Source of the DNA: Billgrantia tianxiuensis
Lineage (GTDB): Bacteria > Pseudomonadota > Gammaproteobacteria > Pseudomonadales > Halomonadaceae
Length of the DNA stretch: 64,000 nucleotides
Direction: 5' to 3'
Assembly (NCBI RefSeq): GCF_009834345.1
Contig: NZ_CP035042.1
Span: 124,001 to 188,000 of the forward strand
Made by a program: the position numbers and the translations under genes. The notes under the pieces were generated by a model. It had not been told where the DNA came from. It saw only the letters and a list, made by a program, of their open reading frames with translations, and searched no databases. Below, piece after piece: positions 31,455-41,269 of the stretch; positions within the stretch are counted from its first letter, which is position 1, and each line of letters opens with the position of its first letter.

Positions 31455-34400
31455 ATACTGATACGGACGCCGCACAGCGGGTAGCTGACAACCAGAGGGA
31501 CAACGACCCGGGACAGGAAATCGGTCAGTGTCCCCTGCAAAAAACCGACCTTCAGCTGATACCTGTGCGCTATGCCTTGGTGGAACCCGAGCAAGCCGTC
31601 ACCCTCCCGGGGTTTTCGCCTCCCATCTGTGGTGACTTTCGTCCCAATGGCATCCGGCCCGTCAGGAATGGGTGGCTTTACCTGATCCATAGCCTCGCCC
31701 CCGACGAATTACAGACTTTTCAGATGGCGCCGGACGGCAGCGGTGATCCAATCATTCTGGAACGTCGTGGCAGTATCAAGGTGCTATTTAGCCAAGTGGA
31801 GCTGGAGGAAAAACGAGCCGCTCTGCTGTTGGCCAAGCCAGACGTTCAAGACGAGGTGATGCTCACGGTCAACATCGGCGCTTACTGCCCGGGTAACGGA
31901 ACATCACACCTTTTGCCTCCCGAGGAGCTGGGCGATGTGCTGGCAGATGAGCAAGGTGAGCGGGTGCCTTCCGCTGAGCGCCTGGATTATGGCCAATACC
32001 AGTGGACTGCCAGTGCGGAATGGCAAGCGGCGAGGGCGGGAGCCATTACGGGGCATATCCAAGCCGAGTATCGGCAGGACAGTGCCTGTCTGATCGTCGA
32101 AGATGTCGTGGCGCGTGCCAACGATCTGGTCGGAGCCTGGACGGAAATCGTCCGCCAGGAAACCGCGTGGATGGATGAAGAACCGGAAAAGCACTTCGCC
32201 GCCCGGGCCATTCAGGGCTTCATGCAACTCGATCTGCAACCCATGATTGCGCATGCTGGCAAGGGCGAGATCCCTGAATGGCTGGGCAATGCAAGTGAGG
32301 CAGACGAGGCGCAACTCCGGGATCTAATGGAGCTGCAGAACCAGTTTGATGCCAAGCGCTCGGAGGATCTGGCCAGCAGTGGCGGGCATCCCGGTTTTCG
32401 GTCTCGCGAACAGCAGGCACTGGAAGCGGAAGTCCGTCGCGTGAGCGGCGATCTCGCCGGGCGCCTGGGTACGGACGCCAAATCCGTACGCGATTTTGCC
32501 CGTGAGACCCATGACGACTATTTCGAACGTGTCTACGGCAGCCAGGAGGGCGATCGCTGGCTCGCCCAGCAAGGCATCGAAGATGTTATCCGTCTCGACG
32601 AGATGCGCGCGTTTCTCTCCGACGCGGATGCATGGCAGGGAGAGTGGCGTGCCCACAAAGAACAGGTCGGCGAGGACATCAAGACCCTGCTGCCGCGCTG
32701 GCACGAATACGCCAGCCTCCTCGATGGCGAGGACGATACACAGGCCATCCTGCGCAGCAGTCTTGAGCATCGGCTGTTCACGACCCTGGAGGTCTGCGGC
32801 CAGCAGGACTTCCTCGTGCAGCACTATTTCGAAGAGATCACGGTAGCGCATCGCCTGCACGTAACTCCACTCTGGGAGTTCATCAACACCGCGGCGTCGG
32901 ACTGGAAGAGTGCTCAGGGCTCACTGATGGCACTGATGTCGGCGGAGGCGACGCCAGGTACACATGCCGAATGGCAGGAGCGCTTCAATCAGCAGGACCA
33001 GCTTCGCCTGCAGAATCTCGAAGGGTTGGGCGAGGAAGCTCGGGCCGCCGTCGTGACGGAATTGACAGCCAAGGAGGGCGTCCTGGGGCGCACCGCGCTG
33101 GCAAGCCTGCTGGACGAGACTGAAGTGCTGGATTTCGAGCAGCGTTTCGCCGCCCTGTTCGAGCGCACCTCCAACGGGGTACGCCACGAATTGTTTACGC
33201 GCTTCTCGACGTACCAACTAGGCTGGGATATCCCAGAACAAGCCATCCTCGACCGTATTAACCGCCTGTTGACTCGTGCCGAACGGCTGGCTGACGACAT
33301 GGAGAGGCTGAGCCGCTATGAGCAGGCCGTCGAACGCCAACGCAAGCAGTTACCTGACTACGATAAGCGGATTCGCGAGGCACGTGCGGCGTTGCGTCCG
33401 CAAAGAGATGCCCTGACGGAAGTGCTCGATGAGCTCGCCGAGGCCACCTATCCCCTCGGTGAACAGGGCAGCCATGCCCTCAAGGTGGCAGGGCTCGGTG
33501 AGCAGGCTTCCCGGGTGGCGCTGAACGAGCGGCGTCTGGTCAAGCAAGCGTTACAGGATGAGCGCGCCTGGGACGCCTTGCTGCGGAATGAGCGAGGTGA
33601 GATTGCTCCCGGCCGCGCCGTGCCGGTGGGGCTCGGCGGCTTGATGTTGCTGCTCAACGGCTGGCTGTTTGGCGGCGCCATTCAGCAATTGGGCACGGCG
33701 TTGCGCACGAAAGAACACGGAGGGGAAGCATTTGCGAACTTTCTGTCCGGTGCCGCCGGGACGCTCGCCGCTACGGCCGCTGTATTGGAGATCCTCCACG
33801 ATACCCGCTACCGTCGCCTCTACGAGGGGCGCACCTTCAAGAGCGCCGTTCAGCAGGCGGCCGGCAGCCTGGATCACCTGGACGACTGGGCGCGTCTGAC
33901 CAATCGCGCCATGACCTGGGTAGCGGGTGCCTCTTTTGGAGCGGCAGCCTTCGATATGATCCGCCAAGGTCTCAAACTAGAACGCGCAAATAGTGACCGT
34001 CAGCGTCTGGCGGCCGGCATCGCCTTGGCGGGAGACGCGGCGATTGTTGGCGGCACCTTGCCGATCGCTATCGCAGGATTGTTGGGAAAGTTCAAGGGCA
34101 CCTCCGCCGTCTTGTTGCGGCTGCACCTGCTGCGCCTGGCAGCGTCGCTCAACTGGGTCGCCGCCGTCGGCGTGGCTCTGGTGGTGCTGGGCGAATTGCT
34201 CTACGAGTACTACTCGCTCTCGCCGCTGCAGCAGTGGTGCCAGAAAAGTGTCTGGGGCGAAGATCCCGAAGGCTGGAGCTTTCAAGAGCACCAGCAGCAA
34301 CTGGCGGCGCTGCATGGCCGGCCGGTACTCTGGCGTCGCGGCCACCAGCCCGAACGCCGCAGTGCCATGCCCGTGGGGCCGCAGATGCCCGCCAGTTCCT

Positions 34401-34780
34401 TGAACCTGCGCCTCAACCTCCCGGGAGTCACATCGCCCGGCCCGGACAACCTCAGGGTCGGGCTCTGGGGCGTATCGCATGCCGGTCAACAAGCATTGCA
34501 CGATGATCTGTTCGCCCATGCCGGTATCACTCTGGAGGAAGGCAACTCCCGGCTGGACTATGCCCTCGACCCCGAGCGGGTCGGTGACTGGCATACCCTG
34601 ATGCTGGTGGTGCGTATCACTTCCCAAGGGGCCTCGTCGCCGACCGCCACCACTAGCTTCAAGGTATTCAGCCGCCTCGATGGCCTCGCGCCCAAGGAGG
34701 ACTGGGCGCCAATCGAACCCTTGGTGGGACGCGAGGCCAGCGCCTGGCAGGCTATGACCCTCGAGCCCTGGCCTGCTTGA
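31451..34780 (+). CDS. VasX-like membrane-active T6SS effector
   Basis: A 1109-residue protein. The N-terminus (CPLQKTDLQLIPVRYALVE, GIRPVRNGWLYLIHS) matches the VasX N-terminal/BTH_I2691-type effector domain that is recognised by DUF4123 adaptors. The middle (about 250-700) is long, helical and charged. From about residue 725 there are five hydrophobic segments, near 725-748, 757-780, 820-841, 850-880 and 894-921, a colicin-like arrangement suited to inserting into a target inner membrane. A soluble tail of about 180 residues follows. V. cholerae VasX permeabilises prey membranes; the same activity here is inferred from architecture. Confidence 0.75.
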   Translation: MNTDTDAAQRVADNQRDNDPGQEIGQCPLQKTDLQLIPVRYALVEPEQAVTLPGFSPPICGDFRPNGIRPVRNGWLYLIHSLAPDELQTFQMAPDGSGDPIILERRGSIKVLFSQVELEEKRAALLLAKPDVQDEVMLTVNIGAYCPGNGTSHLLPPEELGDVLADEQGERVPSAERLDYGQYQWTASAEWQAARAGAITGHIQAEYRQDSACLIVEDVVARANDLVGAWTEIVRQETAWMDEEPEKHFAARAIQGFMQLDLQPMIAHAGKGEIPEWLGNASEADEAQLRDLMELQNQFDAKRSEDLASSGGHPGFRSREQQALEAEVRRVSGDLAGRLGTDAKSVRDFARETHDDYFERVYGSQEGDRWLAQQGIEDVIRLDEMRAFLSDADAWQGEWRAHKEQVGEDIKTLLPRWHEYASLLDGEDDTQAILRSSLEHRLFTTLEVCGQQDFLVQHYFEEITVAHRLHVTPLWEFINTAASDWKSAQGSLMALMSAEATPGTHAEWQERFNQQDQLRLQNLEGLGEEARAAVVTELTAKEGVLGRTALASLLDETEVLDFEQRFAALFERTSNGVRHELFTRFSTYQLGWDIPEQAILDRINRLLTRAERLADDMERLSRYEQAVERQRKQLPDYDKRIREARAALRPQRDALTEVLDELAEATYPLGEQGSHALKVAGLGEQASRVALNERRLVKQALQDERAWDALLRNERGEIAPGRAVPVGLGGLMLLLNGWLFGGAIQQLGTALRTKEHGGEAFANFLSGAAGTLAATAAVLEILHDTRYRRLYEGRTFKSAVQQAAGSLDHLDDWARLTNRAMTWVAGASFGAAAFDMIRQGLKLERANSDRQRLAAGIALAGDAAIVGGTLPIAIAGLLGKFKGTSAVLLRLHLLRLAASLNWVAAVGVALVVLGELLYEYYSLSPLQQWCQKSVWGEDPEGWSFQEHQQQLAALHGRPVLWRRGHQPERRSAMPVGPQMPASSLNLRLNLPGVTSPGPDNLRVGLWGVSHAGQQALHDDLFAHAGITLEEGNSRLDYALDPERVGDWHTLMLVVRITSQGASSPTATTSFKVFSRLDGLAPKEDWAPIEPLVGREASAWQAMTLEPWPA

Positions 34781-34825
34781 TAGAATTGGCACCAACACGG
34801 GTTACCACGGAATGAAGGAAGGTCC

Positions 34826-36171
34826 ATGACCACCACAGCCAAGGAACAGGGAGCGCCCGCCATGGCGCTGCGCGCTGGCGAGCATCTGACACGCGGCCCC
34901 AACGAGCTCTATAGTCTGAGCCCCCGACCCGTCCCCCTGGGGCCCACGGCGGGCGGCGGGGCAGATATTGGCCGGCTGGTCCATCGCCGCGACGAGGCGA
35001 CGCTGGACCTGCTGCATAACGTCAGTCGTAACGGCATGCTGGCCTGGGGGGGGCGGCAGTTGGGATGGTGCTGTTTTTTATTTTTGTCTGGGCCTCAGCT
35101 GTCTTTATGGTCTTTTATGGCGGCTTTACCTGGGGGATGCGCTGGGTATCTGGGGGGGGGGGCTATGCGATGCTCTTGTTTTTTGGCGCCTTGCTCATTA
35201 TTCCCGATCTCTGGCTTCGCGGTACCGCCCCGGTACGCTTTCACCGCCAGCGCCGCGAGGTGGCCTTCGTGGTGGAACGCCCTGGGCGGAAGGTCTTTCT
35301 GCCGGCCCCCAGCGCGCACCTGATGTACGGCTTCTGGTTTGCCCTGTTTTCCATGAGTGGCATGTTCACGCTGGTCAGTCTCGGTGGACGCGGAGGCGAG
35401 ATGCATATGTTAGATCGCCAGGGCATTGCGCTGATGGCGACTGTTCACCTGATCATCTCCCCCGCCCTGGCCATCGGTTATGTCCTCTTCTACCGCTGGG
35501 TGCGGCGCCTGGCCGGCTGGCGCAAGGAGACCGTCTTCGTTCCCTGGGAAGACGTGGTGGCGGTGGCGACCCGAAACATGGCCGTCACCGTCGGTGGGCC
35601 GGCGGGGCTGGGCTGGGAACTGCACATCCTGCCGCCGGACCCCGAGCGGCCGGGCTATAGCCTGGCCGGTGCCGGTGTCTCGGCCGGCATGACCGGCTTG
35701 CAGATGGCGATGATGCAATGGGAGCTGATCCGTCGCTACATGGAAGAGGGCCCCGAGGCGACACCCGAACGCGCCGACGACTATAGCGTGGCCTGGTACA
35801 AGGAAGAGATGGCCCGGCAACGGAAGCGCCATGAGCGGGAGGGCAAGCCGTTCTGGCGCTACCGCCTCAAGTGCTGGATGGAACTGGCCTACTTCGCCAG
35901 CTGGTACACCGAGTACCGCGCCAAGCATGTGCTGCCCAAGGCCAGCCCCAAGGGCTGGTTACAGGAGTGGTCCCAACCGCTTCCCGAATCCCAATGGGCC
36001 AGGCCCTCGGCGGCACTCACCGAACTGACCCGTCAGGTAGAGGCCGCCTACGAGCGTGGCGAGACTTTCCTCGATCTCGGGCCGGTTGAGGAACGCTTCG
36101 GGCACCCAAGTGCCGGCGAGACGCCGAAGGCAGCCTATCCCAGCGTGCCCTTTGCCGCCCACTCAGGCTGA
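34826..36171 (+). CDS. Polytopic membrane protein, candidate immunity protein of the effector (apparent -1 frameshift)
   Basis: The first 75 residues (MTTTAKEQGAPAMALRAG to LHNVSRNGMLAWGG) and the rest (from about 35054: AAVGMVLFFIFVWASAVFMVFYGG onward) are in different frames separated by a run of eight Gs at 35046-35053; nine Gs would restore one protein of about 448 residues. It has about four transmembrane segments: residues 75-100, about 113-128, about 170-190 and about 200-220. A cytosolic part begins ETVFVPWEDVVAVATRNMAVTVGG and resembles DUF6708-type proteins, though I hold that loosely. Position directly after a pore-forming effector fits an immunity role. A second run of eleven Gs lies at 35152-35162. 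Confidence 0.55.
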
Positions 36172-36501
36172 TACCAGAAAGGGGCTGGCTTGGCATGGAC
36201 GAAGCCAGCGTGAAGAAGATCCAGGAAGAGAAGTACCGCAAGAATATCCGTCTTCGCTAAGCCGTAGCGAATGAGCCAATAACTGGGCCTTTATGGGGAG
36301 GCCCTGGCCCCGCTGTTGCCTGAAATCGCGCAGCGGGGCGGAAAACGACGAAAGCAGGGAAGGCGCCTGAGCGTCTGCCCCGGCGGTAGCGTGAACTTAT
36401 AAGGCAAAGCTAATTATTTGCCCGTGAAGTTTCATGCTCTATAAGCGAGGCTGCGAGCCCATCGATGCAGCCATAATGTTACCAACGACAGGGATAGTGA
36501 A
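36172..36501. other. Intergenic region with two hairpins at the end of the T6SS cluster
   Basis: About 330 bp, less GC-rich than its surroundings. Hairpin GGGCCT-N8-AGGCCC at 36285-36304 and CCCCGCTG-N15-CAGCGGGG at 36308-36338 may end the T6SS transcript. A 21-codon ORF (36195-36260, starting MDEASVKKIQEEKYRK) is open upstream too and could be an alternative tail of the preceding membrane protein if another base is missing; I do not call it a gene. The remainder probably carries the promoter of the 36502 gene. Confidence 0.4.
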
Positions 36502-37134
36502 ATGCTGCCAATCAGTTTCAAGACCTCCTTCGACATCCAATTCATCACACGTCTCTACCATCAGTTGCGCGAGCATGACGATTCGATTGCGCTGCTGCTG
36601 AGAACCAAGAGTGGGCGTAAGACAAGCGATGCAGAAAAGGCAGCTCTTGGTGAAATTCGAAATGCCAAGGGAAAAATGTTCTTTGGCATGAATGGGAAGG
36701 AAGGAATCGTGCACCTCAAGAAGGCTGGGAGCCTCGATGCACCGCTACTGGCCTGTCTCAAGGAGGAGGGTGTCGGTCAGCAAGACGTCACCTATGATCT
36801 AGGTGCCATCGGCGTTTGTGCGTATGCAGTCCTGGTGGCTGTTGTCGGGTTCCTTTATTCCAGCCAAAACTATATGCCGGTCCTGTTTCTGATCCTTCTA
36901 GCCTGTATCGCTTGCACGCTGCTTGGGGTGGCGTTGATGGCGCACGCCTATAAGGAAGGCAACGAGGCATGGGCAATTCCTGGCCTGGCATGCCTGGGCA
37001 TTGGAGCCTTGCCTACGGCACCTGCGAGCCTGCTGGTGCTTCCCATGATGACGGCGCTAGGCCGTGCCAAGTTGCAGCGCCTACTGCGGCAGGGTGATGA
37101 TGCAGTGATATCGGAAGCTTCTTTACCTCAGTAG
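36502..37134 (+). CDS. Hypothetical membrane protein
   Basis: A 210-residue protein that I do not recognise. Residues 1-100 are soluble and partly charged (TSFDIQFITRLYHQLREHDDSIALLLRT). Two strong transmembrane segments follow (AIGVCAYAVLVAVVGFLYSS and MPVLFLILLACIACTLLGVALM), then a weaker one (IGALPTAPASLLVLPMM), with a charged C-terminus. Base composition is lower in GC than the T6SS core, suggesting recent arrival, perhaps with the effector module. It ends 24 bp before the terminator of the convergent small RNA. Confidence 0.6.
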   Translation: MLPISFKTSFDIQFITRLYHQLREHDDSIALLLRTKSGRKTSDAEKAALGEIRNAKGKMFFGMNGKEGIVHLKKAGSLDAPLLACLKEEGVGQQDVTYDLGAIGVCAYAVLVAVVGFLYSSQNYMPVLFLILLACIACTLLGVALMAHAYKEGNEAWAIPGLACLGIGALPTAPASLLVLPMMTALGRAKLQRLLRQGDDAVISEASLPQ

Positions 37135-37156
37135 TGAGACGAATAGGTGCCAGCAA

Positions 37157-37322
37157 CAAAAAGCCCGGCCTTGCGGCCGGGCTGGATCTTCGCTTCCTTA
37201 CATCCTCCTCGGGCATCCTTCCACCCCGAGCATCCTTGGATATCGAGTCTTCCTGACTCGGTCGTCCCTGGCTGAGCCTCCGTGCCCAGTACGCCTTCAC
37301 TTTGCCAACTCGAAGTGCCCTC
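37157..37322 (-). ncRNA. CsrB/RsmZ-type regulatory small RNA, copy 1
   Basis: On the minus strand this stretch has nine GGA triplets, several in AGGGA/AAGGA/AGGAAG contexts, and ends in an intrinsic terminator (AGCCCGGCC-GCAA-GGCCGGGCT, then five Ts). It shares long identical blocks with the copy at 43776-43945 (CACGGAGGCTCAGCCAGGGA, CAGGAAGACTC, AGGATGTAAGGAAGCGAAG). Variation sits in stem pairs. This is the architecture of CsrB/RsmY/RsmZ RNAs, which sequester CsrA/RsmA. No protein frame is conserved between the copies. The 5' end is estimated. Unlike copy 2, no GacA box is visible upstream; instead the end of the acyltransferase gene lies about 90 bp upstream on the same strand. Confidence 0.75.
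37158..37183 (-). terminator. Intrinsic terminator of small RNA copy 1
   Basis: A perfect 9-bp GC-rich stem (AGCCCGGCC with GGCCGGGCT) around a four-base loop, followed on the minus strand by five Ts. It may also stop the convergent 36502 transcript. Confidence 0.85.
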
Positions 37323-37323
37323 G

Positions 37324-37341
37324 GCCTTAACCTGTAGCAAG
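37324..37341. repeat. 18-bp direct repeat, left copy
   Basis: GCCTTAACCTGTAGCAAG occurs here and again, identical, at 42125-42142, bracketing the acyltransferase/KAS III/HDO cassette. A diverged form (GCGTTAACCTGCGGCAAG) sits at the equivalent place upstream of small RNA copy 2 (43944-43961). So the sequence is part of the small RNA promoter region, and the right copy looks like a duplicated or recombined half. Confidence 0.6.
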
Positions 37342-37414
37342 GAGAAGGTAGAAAATCGTCTTCCGAGTCGCCGGTAGCATCTTGCCCGTGTCGATTCGGC
37401 ATTTGTGGGGTTGG

Positions 37415-38772
37415 TCAGGCGTGGCGCTGTGTCGCACCTCCCGGCTGCGGATGGACGCGCAGCAGCCAGGAAGCGGCCGCGACGCCGGTCAGGCCGAAGA
37501 TGGCGCCGGGCAGGGCGCCGAGCGCCAGGCTGGCGACGATGCCGCCGAGCAGCGCCGCGCCGCCGGCGAAGATAGCCGGTGCGGCGGTGGCGGAAACCAC
37601 GTCGCGCTTGCGGCGCATCTCGAAGGTCACCACCGCGATCATCACGGGGGCGACGGCCACGATGCACAGCGCAATCCACCACAGGCGGCCGAGCCAGAAG
37701 CCCACCTCGCCCGGTATGCCGGCGTCGATGGGCAGGCCCAGGCGCTCGCCCAGCCAGGCGGCCGGCAGTTCGGCGAGCTTGTGCCAGAGGTAGAGCGGCA
37801 TGCCCAGGGCGCCGAGGATCGTCACCGTCCGGTCGATTCGGCGGCGCTCCAGCAGGCGGCGCACGGGGGCTTCGAAGGTCAGCGCGGCGCCTACCTGAAT
37901 CCACATCACGCCGACCAGCGCCAGGGTGGGCGGCAGCAGGTTGCTGGGCACGCCGAAGGCACCGTCGACCATGGCCACGGGGTAGCCGGAGGCCACGGCG
38001 GCGGCCAGCCACAGAAGCCCGAGCAGCAGCAGGGCGAGGCCGCAGCCCAGGCCCGAGAAGCGGCCGCGCTTCCAGGCGATGCCGAGCTGCTGCGGCAGCA
38101 GCCAGACCACCGCGGCGTTGAGCCAACCGATGCCGCCACCGTTGGCGGTGACGCGAGTGCCCAGCTCCAGCAGCTCGCCGGGAGTGCTAATGCCGGCGCG
38201 CAGCAGGTCCACGGCGGCGGCGATCAGCAGCAGCCCTGCCACGGCCTTGAGCCCCCAGCGGTTGTCGGCCCACACGCTCAGCGGCAGCAGGGCCTGCACG
38301 CCCAGCAGCATCATCAGGAACCAGAGGTGTACGGTGAGCGAGTGGTTGAGCGGGCCGAGCAGGCGTCCGCCGGTGTAGGCCGCCAGCAGGACGAAGGCCA
38401 CCAGCACCGCCAGGTAGGTGACGGTGGGGCGGGCCAGGCCCAGTGCCCGGCCCGCCCACCAGTGCAGCTGGCGCTGGCCCTGATCCAGCCGACGCTGGGC
38501 GCCGTCGGCGCTGACCGCGGCCGAGACGAAGATGAACAGCGGCACCACCTGCAGCAGCCAGGTGAGCACCCCGGCGCCGGTCCACACCAGCAGCAGATGA
38601 TCGGTGGTGGTCATCAGGCCGTTTTCCAGCCGTGGCAGGGTGGCGATCCAGTGGCCGAATACCACCACCAGCAGCGCGCCGGCACGCAGGGCATCGGGTA
38701 GCGATCCCGAGCTGGCTGCGGTGTGGCTGTGCTATCCGAAGCCGGGCCTCGCCTGTGGGTTGCTTGTTTCAT
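37415..38772 (-). CDS. Acyltransferase family 3 membrane protein (apparent -1 frameshift)
   Basis: A polytopic protein of about 452 residues when one base is restored near 38690-38700 (RYP joins DALRAGALLVVVFGHWIAT). Without it the longest frame is 417 residues starting at 38668. The segment ALLVVVFGHW with its histidine matches the catalytic N-terminal helix of acyltransferase-3/OafA-type enzymes (usually R..A...VVxxH), and about ten hydrophobic segments follow. Such enzymes move acetyl or longer acyl groups onto sugars, peptides or lipids at the inner membrane. It is divergent from the KAS III cassette and probably part of it. Read-through would enter small RNA copy 1. Confidence 0.7.
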
Positions 38773-38918
38773 GGTGTCTCGTTCCCATTCGATTTGGCGC
38801 TTGCAAATGGTATATGCCTGGTGGATATTAGTTATCGAACAGTGTTTCCTAACATCATCCATGAAACGTAAGCGCCTTGCAAGAACGCCGTGAGAGTCGC
38901 TGAACAGAGGAAATCGCC

Positions 38919-39487
38919 ATGGATACCCACACGCTGTTGGTCCATGTCCTGCTGTACGTTTTCCTGCCGCTATGGGAATTGCCGGCTTCGTCGACTGGTG
39001 CTGTCACCGTGCCACGCACATCGAGGAGACCTCGGGGCTGAAGGAGACCTTGATGCACTCGGCGATGGGTATTCAGGTGGGCATCCCCATCCTCATGTGC
39101 CTGCTCTACCGCATCAACGTGCTGGTGCTGCTGATCTGCCTGCTGGCCTGGGTACTGCACGAGGCAGTGGCTCACTGGGACGTGCACTACGCCGCTCCCC
39201 GGCGTCACATCAGCATCTGGGAGATGCACGCACACAGCTACCTGGCCAGCCTGCCGTTCTACATGCTGGCGATGATCATGGTGATCAACTGGCCGGTGGT
39301 GATCGACCTCGTCTCCCTCAACTGGGCCGGGCAGATGCGGCTGATTCCCGTCGAGGTGCCACACGGCGGCGAGCGCTACCTGCCCTACTACCTGACCTTC
39401 ATGGCACTGCTGTGCGTATTTCCCTATCTGGAGGAGAACCTGCGCTGCCTGCGGTATTACCTGAAGCACAGAGGAGAGCCGGCGTGA
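38919..39487 (+). CDS. Histidine-rich integral membrane protein of unknown function (apparent -1 frameshift)
   Basis: The ATG at 38919 (MDTHTLLVHVLLYVFLPLW, preceded by AGAGGAA) loses frame at the G run 38974-38976. With one G restored it continues GIAGFVDWCCHRATHIEETSGLKE to give about 190 residues. It has about four membrane segments and conserved-looking histidine clusters: WCCHRATHIE, WVLHEAVAHWDVHYA and HISIWEMHAHSY. Clusters like these coordinate di-iron in membrane fatty-acid hydroxylase and desaturase families, but spacing does not match a family I can name. Its end overlaps the KAS III start by 4 bp. Confidence 0.6.
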
Positions 39488-40583
39488 GCGTCTATATCAC
39501 CAGTACTGGCCACTACCTGCCTGGCGAGCCGGTGGACAACGAGCGGATCGAGGCGGTGCTCGGCCTGGTGCACGGCAAACCGAGCCGGCTCAAGCGCCGC
39601 ATCCTGCAGTCCAACGGCATATGCCAGCGCCATTACGCCATCGATGCCGAGCACAACACCCTGATCAGCAACGGCGAGATGGCCGCCCGGGCGGGCCGGG
39701 CCTGCCTCGACGACAGCTACCTGGACAAGTCGCGGCTCGAGATGCTCAGCGTGGCCACCAGCCAGGGCGACCTGGTGCTGCCGGGATTCGGCAGCATGGT
39801 CCAGGCCGAGCTGGGTGTGGCCGATGTCGAGCTGCACAGCAGTCACGGCATCTGCTCGAGCAGCATGATGGCGCTCAAGGCGGCCTACACCGGGCTCAAG
39901 GCCGGCGAGCACGACAATGCCCTGGTGATCGCCAGCGAGCTGGCCTCGCGGCTGTTCAAGGCCAGCCGCTACGAGGTGGTGGCGCAGGAGATCGACTTCA
40001 ATGCCGAGTTCCTGCGCTGGATGCTGTCGGACGGCGCCGGGGCGCTGCTGCTGGAAAACGAGCCGCGCCGGCGCTGCTTCCGCATCGACTGGATTCGCGG
40101 CTTCTCCCACGCCGACGCCTACCCGGTGTGCATGAGCGTCGGCCGCGCCGAAAGCGATGGGCGCAGCTGGCAGGACTTCGCCACCTACGCCGAGGCGGAG
40201 GCCGCCGGCGCCCTGCTGATCCGTCAGGACGTTCGCCTGCTCGACAACATCGTCAAGCTGGGGGGGACGGCCTGCTGCGGCTGATCGACGAGGGACGGGT
40301 CGAGGTAGGGCGGATCGACCACGTGCTGTGCCATTACTCGTCGCACTACTTTCGCGGCAAGATCTTCGACATGTTGATCCAGGCCGGCGCGGCCATCCCC
40401 GAGGAGAAGTGGTACACCAATCTCTATACCCGCGGTAACACCGGCTGCGCCTCGATGTTCATCATGCTCGACGAGTTCCGGCGCACCCAGAGTCATCGAG
40501 CCGGTGACACCATCCTGTGCATGGTGCCGGAGAGCGGTCGCTTCAATAACGTCTACATGCAGCTCACGGTCGTGGAGGAGTAA
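39484..40583 (+). CDS. Beta-ketoacyl-ACP synthase III-like enzyme (apparent -1 frameshift)
   Basis: A thiolase-fold enzyme of about 366 residues. The GTG at 39484 gives MSVYITSTGHYLPGEPVDNERIE, the typical KAS III start. The catalytic triad is visible: Cys124 in SSHGICSSSMMALKAAY, His in LCHYSSHYF, and Asn in YTRGNTGCASMF. Frame is lost in the G run at 40260-40266 (seven Gs, eight needed), between NIVKLGG and DGLLRLIDEG. It departs from housekeeping FabH in sequence and context, resembling secondary-metabolism KAS III enzymes that start chains or esterify acyl groups. The di-iron protein gene follows 2 bp later. Confidence 0.8.
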
Positions 40584-40585
40584 CC

Positions 40586-41269
40586 ATGGAAAGCAAGGTC
40601 ACCACCCAGTTGGGCCAGGAGTGCCTGCAAGGGTTGATGCGTGTGTGGTTCGACTTCGAGCGCCAGCTGGGGCGGGTGCCGATCATCCAGCGCCTGGAGC
40701 GCGGCAGGTTCACCCGCGAGGATTACCGCAACCTGCTGCTGCACCTGCGCCAGCAGGTGATCGAGGGCGCGCGTTGGATCACTCGCGGTGCCTCCAGCTT
40801 CGAGCGCGACTACGCCGACGTGCGCTCGGAAGTGATCGGTCACGCCAAGGAGGAGCATCGCGACTACGAGATGCTGGAGGCGGACTTCGTGGCGGCGGGC
40901 GGTGCGCTGGAGGAGATCCGCGCCGGCCGACGCAACGCCGGCAGCGAGGCGCTGCACGCCTTCATGATGTATCGCGCCAGCCAGCCCAACCCGGTGGATT
41001 TGATCGGCGCCATGTGGATCATCGAAGGGTTGGGGCAGAAGATGGCCAGCGACTGGGCGCGGCGGATCGACGAGGCCACCGGTGGCGATGGCCGCTACAC
41101 CTGCTTCATGCGCTACCACGGCGAGAACGACGACGCCCACCTGGACAAGCTCTACTCGCTGATCGACCGGGTCTGCCTCACGCCGGAAGACCAGAAGTCG
41201 ATCCTGCGTACCGCGCGGGTGGTGGCGCGGCTCTATGCCCTGCAACTGGAGGAGGTCGACCATGGCTGA
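40586..41269 (+). CDS. Heme-oxygenase-like di-iron oxygenase (HDO) family protein
   Basis: A 227-residue all-helical protein of the TenA/CADD/UndA fold. Candidate metal ligands include the helix VIGHAKEEHRDYEML near residue 90, the glutamate in MWIIEGLGQKM near 150, and H178-x3-D182-x2-H185 in RYHGENDDAH. The last matches the HxxxDxxH ligand spacing I know from CADD. HDO enzymes use two irons and oxygen to oxidise or cleave substrates; UndA converts fatty acids to terminal alkenes. Placement directly after a KAS III suggests an acyl substrate, which is inference. Its end overlaps the next gene by 8 bp. Confidence 0.75.
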   Translation: MESKVTTQLGQECLQGLMRVWFDFERQLGRVPIIQRLERGRFTREDYRNLLLHLRQQVIEGARWITRGASSFERDYADVRSEVIGHAKEEHRDYEMLEADFVAAGGALEEIRAGRRNAGSEALHAFMMYRASQPNPVDLIGAMWIIEGLGQKMASDWARRIDEATGGDGRYTCFMRYHGENDDAHLDKLYSLIDRVCLTPEDQKSILRTARVVARLYALQLEEVDHG

